A stretch of DNA of 64,000 nt from Tetranychus cinnabarinus (Eukaryota > Arthropoda > Arachnida > Trombidiformes > Tetranychidae): the NCBI GenBank assembly GCA_022266195.1, contig WHVY01000003.1:1178001-1242000 (forward strand), written 5' to 3'. Each line of letters opens with the position of its first letter. The stretch's first letter is position 1. The position numbers and the translations under genes are program-made. Below, piece after piece: positions 59,790-64,000 of the stretch. The notes below the pieces were generated by a model. That model was given only the letters and a program-made list of their open reading frames with translations. It was not told where the DNA came from and made no database searches.

Positions 59790-61226
59790 TTGTTTATTCC
59801 TTTTTCAATGTAATCTAGTTTTCTTTTGCTACTCAAAATTGTTTATAACTTTTCCATTATCCAGTTTACCTGTCATCCCTTGAAATCAGTTAAATCATTA
59901 ACTATTCATTAATTCTATCATTTAACATCCTCATTGCCACTTCCATTCTTGTCATCTTCCATCCATCTACCCATCACCAAATCGCCAAAAGACATGCAAA
60001 ATTACAGTCTGCTTGATCTGTAATAAACTAAATTTTATTGGTTTTTTGAGCTTTTGGCCTATCAGATCAAATAACGAAAGTGACCTCTATTAAGATTTTT
60101 TTGTACGGTATTATAAGAAAAGTTGACTCGATTATTTTAAATATTTCATTGTTTCATTGTTTGGCGATTGGATCACACCATTCCCATTCTCTCGTTCCAC
60201 AATAAATTCATCTAATTTGACTCAACGCAAATAATGAAACTGTCTTGTATTTATCATAATTTGTTATCATTTATTTGATTGGATCTCTTTGTATCAAAAA
60301 TTTGCAAATTAACAAGCTTAATTTTTTCTTGAATCTCATGTATCACTGTTATTGCTAAAAGTGAATTATTTCATTGATGGAATTGTATTAAGATGTTAAT
60401 TTTTGATGAATTACTCTATATTCAAGCTTTTTTAGTAAACTCATTATTTTGCTGACATGACAAGCTAAGTCTCTATGATTTGAATGCAGTTTATTTCCAA
60501 GTGAGCTAACCAGTGTACATTTAAATTAAATTATGTAAATTTCCGCATCTCATGAAAATATTTATAGATTATGGATTTTTGAAATGAAATGTATTAAGTA
60601 TGGAATCGTTGTGCAAATATGAGATACTGAAATCATTCAAGTTTCTTCTTTGCTAACCTTCTTCATTAATGTAAATGAATGGCGAAAAAAGATGATTGTT
60701 AGAAAAACTAATTTTATTGTAATTATAACCAAAATTACAATAAGATGAGTAAAGTGAGATCTTTACAACATGACAGAGTATCACATACGTATTTGCATAG
60801 TTTACAACAATTTAAAAAACCTAAATTTAGAGATTGGACCAGAATCACATTTTGAAATATTTGATTGACTCGCTGAGATTCTCTGATACATTTCCTGTCA
60901 TTTTGAACGCTTTGAAATAACGAAAAATATTATCGTTACTCTCTTATTAATATGTTACTGCGTAATATATCATCATACGAAAACTACGCCAAAGTGGGCA
61001 AGAAAGTATAAGTTAATGAAAAAGAACAAGAATTTTTTACATATAAATAAATAATTTTATTGTAATTGTGATCATAATTACAATAAGATGAGTAAAGTGA
61101 GATCTTAACAACATGACAGAGTATCACATATGAATTCGCATAGTTTACAACAATTTCAAAAACCTAAATTTAAAGATTGGACCAGAATTAAATTTTGATT
61201 CCATATCTTTGGCTTAATTTTTTTGT
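59790..61226. other. Convergent intergenic region
   Basis: This holds the 3' flanks of the gene at 57557 and of the small HSP. The only structure seen is the direct repeat described separately. Confidence 0.5.
60705..61205 (-). repeat. Direct duplication of the small HSP 3' flank
   Basis: About 160 bp occurs twice in the same orientation (60705-60863 and 61049-61205), with long identical stretches such as attacaataagatgagtaaa and gacagagtatcacata. The second copy directly follows the small HSP coding region. The first lacks a coding region, so it is probably the remnant of a lost tandem gene. Confidence 0.85.
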
Positions 61227-61769
61227 TTATTTGGTTTCCATCTTTTCAGTTTGAGTTTTATCACCACTTTCAACTGGTTGATGGACTTGGTTGGTCAAAG
61301 TGATTGGAATCTTCTTTTCTCCTGTAACAGCATTGACAACCTTCTTTGGAGCTTTGATTGAAAGTACTCCATCAACTCCTAAATTGGACTGAAGTTTCTC
61401 GAATTCCACATTCTCTGGAAGAACATATCGCCTCTTAAATGATCGAGAAATGTAACCATGTTCATCAGATCTTTCTTCGTGTTTAGCTTCGACAATCAGA
61501 TTATTGTCAGACAATTTAACGTTTATCTCTTCTGGTTTGAAGTGGGCACAATCAACATTAACCTCGAATTTATCCTCGGAGTCCTTGATTGTAGCCATTT
61601 CTTGATTAAGATGCTTAGACAATTGGTCTAATTGACGAAGAGCACGATTCATTTGACCCCATGATCGTCTAGGGTAATCCATAACTGGTTCACGATAAGC
61701 GATGATTGGATAGATATCATCGAATGGATCTCGGAACATTGTGTCAATGAGTCGTGGAACTAGAGACAT
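61227..61769 (-). CDS. Small heat-shock protein, alpha-crystallin family
   Basis: One exon encodes 180 residues. Small HSPs form oligomers that hold unfolding proteins. The N-terminal region has WGQMNRALRQ. The alpha-crystallin domain spans about 62-142 (FEVNVDCAHFKPEEINVKL, GVDGVLSIKAPK), and the C-terminal IPI motif is at 154-156. The start at 61769 (aaaATGt) was preferred because the frame upstream contains no other ATG. A TATA box and perfect heat-shock elements lie upstream, so heat induction is expected. A mirror-image copy of the promoter lies further upstream and a 3'-flank copy lies downstream. Confidence 0.95.
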   Translation of the reverse strand: MSLVPRLIDTMFRDPFDDIYPIIAYREPVMDYPRRSWGQMNRALRQLDQLSKHLNQEMATIKDSEDKFEVNVDCAHFKPEEINVKLSDNNLIVEAKHEERSDEHGYISRSFKRRYVLPENVEFEKLQSNLGVDGVLSIKAPKKVVNAVTGEKKIPITLTNQVHQPVESGDKTQTEKMETK

Positions 61770-61945
61770 TTTCAATGGACTTTGATTGATGTTGAACACA
61801 AAATATAGATTGAAAGCACAAGATTAGGAACACAGGAAAAGTAAGAAAGTTTGAAATTAAGTTTGTGTTTTTGTTTGTGTTGAAGTTTTGTTTTTAATGT
61901 TTGCTTGACTGTTTACTGTTACCAGCTGAGTGAAGCAACAACCAG

Positions 61946-62010
61946 TTTTATACTCACTCACTCACATAACTGGAAGTTTCTCGAGCTCTCAAGTATTTTC
62001 CTGAACTTTC
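61946..62010 (-). promoter_or_regulatory. Heat-shock promoter of the small HSP gene
   Basis: On the minus strand there is a TATAAAA box (61946-61952). Above it lie two heat-shock element clusters: GAAgtTTCtcGAG (61973-61985) and the perfect triple TTCctGAActTTC (61998-62010). Spacing to the TATA box is as in known heat-shock promoters. HSF binding is inferred. Confidence 0.85.
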
Positions 62011-62141
62011 TCTTTAATCTGGAGTTTTCTCTGGATCATGATTTATGTCATCAGTCTCTAATCCAAGTTACCATTAAAGTCACACAAGAATATTGACGGC
62101 TTAGATAAAGATTCTCATTTAATTAAAATAAAGAACGCAGA

Positions 62142-62308
62142 GAAATTTCAGGAAAATACTTGAGAGCTCGAGAAACTTCTAGCATAAAGAGTGAGTGAGT
62201 ATAAAACTGGTTGCTGCTTCACTCAGCTGGTAACAGTAAACAGTAAAGCAAACAGTAAAAACAAAACTTCAAACGCGCTTACAAACTTAATTTCAAACTT
62301 TCTTACAC
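62142..62308 (+). promoter_or_regulatory. Orphan mirror copy of the heat-shock promoter and leader
   Basis: This is an inverted copy of the small HSP promoter and 5' leader. It contains GAAatTTCagGAA (62142-62154), GAAacTTC (62172-62179), TATAAAA (62200-62206) and the downstream leader cttcactcagctggtaacag (62217-62236). Similarity stops near 62308 and no small HSP coding region follows. The promoter elements look intact. Confidence 0.8.
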
Positions 62309-62996
62309 CTGAAGTCCTCAAAAATCTGCAGCAGAAGGGTGAAAATCTAAAATCTAAAAGTCTAAATATTTAGCTATCAAAAACTTACAGAAATCGTACC
62401 GATATTTGACATGGGCGAGTCGATAATTGTAAATGAGCCTCTTCCATCTTGAATTAACTTAAACAAAACAAGAAATTAAACTATGTCAATGAATTCAAAA
62501 ATACAGTGGAGGTTTCGGTTAACAACTATGCTTTACTCACCTGAACAACAATTGAATCTCTAACTTATCTAAATTGTTGGAAAACTTTAGATTACAATTC
62601 AATTATATTGACTACACAAAGCCGTTACTTAACACTACTCAACAATCACCCTAGAGGGCGACATTTATGCTGATTAAACCAAAGAGTAAGGTAACTTTAC
62701 TCTTTGGATTAAACATTCGTTGAGAAATCAAATTTAAACCAACATTTCCCCTTTAACACACACAGGGCTAACATCGTTCTCTCTCTTTCTTTCCCTCTAA
62801 TTTTTTATTCTCTTGAAGTGAATTTCAGCATTCCGAATACACTTTAATTAGTTGAATAGTAAGTTGAGAAAGCTCAACAATTTAGCTAGTCAGAATTTCT
62901 ATTTAAAAAATACTGTGATAAAAAGTGAGAAATTTGAATTGGACTAAGTGTTGTGAAGTTACAAAATAGTTTGGTTACATTGAAATTTGAATTACG
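62309..62996. other. Intergenic, downstream of the orphan promoter
   Basis: A heat-driven transcript from the orphan promoter would run through here. The only frame in the direct path is short (ends near 62373) and begins upstream of the TATA box, so it is not convincing. Confidence 0.4.
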
Positions 62997-63698
62997 ATGG
63001 TACTCGAAACCCTATCGAATCTCAAGAGAGAATCTTCTCCGGAACCGAGCACTTCATGTGGTGGTGGTAAAAGAAGTAAAATAGCTCAAAGGAACGAAAA
63101 AGCGCCAGGATCATCAACTGAAGCTGTTCGTCTCATGTCTCTTTGGCAAAATTTGGATTCTTTCGAAGATTTCGAAAATTATCTTCATTCAAAGTGTGAT
63201 TTTGATAAAATAACTGATTTATTGCAAATCATTTATGTGATGGCTTTAGCTGTTAAAAATATGGATCCAACGTTAACTTCTCGTTCAATTGATGCTAAAC
63301 CCGTCAATAGAGGACTTCTCGAAGTTTTGAAAGTGAACAACCCTGTTAATGGTCGATCGAAAAAGTTTTACGTCAAAATCGTCGATGCATCTGGCGAGAT
63401 GCATACGCGCGAAGAGTTGGCCCAACTTCTGGATCAATATGTGGGGTTAAACCCTTCTAGGGTCCAAGAAGAGCACAAACCGAATATCTGTCGACGAATA
63501 CCGGGTAAATGTGACCATGCTCATGCCGCCGTGAAGGGTAAAAAGGATTTTATTTTGGCGCATCTTTATGATGTTTTGGGTTATAAAATCAAATGCCTCT
63601 ATTGTGATTCCCGCGGTTTTAACAATTTTGAAAAAACGAAAAGACATTTACTTAAGCACTGGGATGAGTATGGCTTCGACGAGATCGAAAAGCCATAA
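62997..63698 (+). CDS. Unrecognised intronless protein with a C2H2-like zinc finger
   Basis: 233 residues in one exon with a Ser/Pro/Lys-rich N-terminus (PSTSCGGGKRSKIAQRNEK) that could act as a nuclear signal. The centre is helical. A zinc-binding candidate near the end reads CLYCDSRGFNNFEKTKRHLLKH (Cys-x2-Cys-x13-His-x4-His), preceded by further Cys and His residues (CDHAHA, CRRIPGK). I know no family with this arrangement. It lies on the plus strand next to the orphan heat-shock promoter, separated by about 690 bp. Confidence 0.75.
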   Translation: MVLETLSNLKRESSPEPSTSCGGGKRSKIAQRNEKAPGSSTEAVRLMSLWQNLDSFEDFENYLHSKCDFDKITDLLQIIYVMALAVKNMDPTLTSRSIDAKPVNRGLLEVLKVNNPVNGRSKKFYVKIVDASGEMHTREELAQLLDQYVGLNPSRVQEEHKPNICRRIPGKCDHAHAAVKGKKDFILAHLYDVLGYKIKCLYCDSRGFNNFEKTKRHLLKHWDEYGFDEIEKP

Positions 63699-64000
63699 AA
63701 AGGAAAAGGAAATGGAAACGGAAAACACCGGTATCACGTGAATTCGTTTCGGATGATTCAACTGCATCTTCAGCTTTTTATTATTATTATTATTACATGA
63801 CATTTTATCACATTTTAAACATGTTAAAATAAAAAAATAAACATTTGACTTTTAATTCGTCATACAGAGACTTAATTACAATAAAATTTGTCCAATATAG
63901 CGGCTTTGTGCAGTAAATAGTAATTATCACTAAACAATGTTGTTTCTTTCATGATTTTGAAGATTGAAATATGTATAGATTATGTAATTGCAATTATTAA
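63699..64000. other. 3' flank, no gene seen
   Basis: An aataaa tract (63828-63841) may be a polyadenylation signal. The sequence is otherwise AT-rich. Confidence 0.4.

Noticed and set aside
1..64000. tRNA or rRNA genes
   Set aside because: I looked for T-loop style GGTTCGA motifs and cloverleaf arms and saw none convincing; a covariance-model search would settle this.

Overview
The window looks like nuclear DNA from a compact, AT-rich arthropod genome, most likely a mite of the spider-mite (Tetranychus-like) kind. Direct evidence is the very short GT-AG introns (mostly 60-100 bp), animal genes (clathrin heavy chain, SIRT6, RBBP5, ZNHIT2, alpha-tubulin, small HSP, an ankyrin/SOCS-box protein) and arthropod-typical families (carboxyl/cholinesterase, M14 carboxypeptidase, GH18 chitinase-like). 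The species is an inference and was not tested by any search.

Region by region. 0-11 kb is a rearranged cluster of three apparently intact PA28-gamma (proteasome activator REG) genes, one truncated copy, and an intronless 696-residue orphan gene ('gene X'). Two PA28 copies form the arms of a large inverted repeat with gene X between them, and broken pieces of gene X lie beside the PA28 copies, so the ancestral unit was probably a tandem X-PA28 pair. 13-21 kb holds SIRT6 and an eight-exon clathrin heavy chain. 22-24 kb (minus) is an ankyrin-repeat/SOCS-box gene. 24-31 kb is a catalytically complete, intronless carboxylesterase bracketed by copies of a large foldback repeat. 31-35 kb has ZNHIT2 and a membrane-anchored short-chain dehydrogenase. 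35-41 kb is gene-poor, with a 450-bp foldback element. 41-47.5 kb holds a secreted metallocarboxypeptidase converging on a chitinase-like gene that lacks the catalytic glutamate. 50-53 kb is RBBP5, followed by a 200-bp inverted-repeat element. 55-60 kb is alpha-tubulin diverging from an unrecognised helical/acidic nuclear-looking protein. 60-64 kb is a small heat-shock protein with a mirror-image orphan heat-shock promoter, then an intronless unknown protein with a C2H2-like finger.

The strongest lead is the PA28-gamma/gene X cluster. The outlying copy keeps a basic KKRK stretch at the place where vertebrate PA28-gamma has its nuclear-localisation signal, while both inverted-repeat copies have lost it. 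These two copies differ from each other in exon 3 almost entirely by amino-acid-changing substitutions. Other notable points are the orphan heat-shock promoter, the foldback family around the esterase, an in-frame stop-free intron in clathrin, and a shared AAGATGGCGCT promoter motif.
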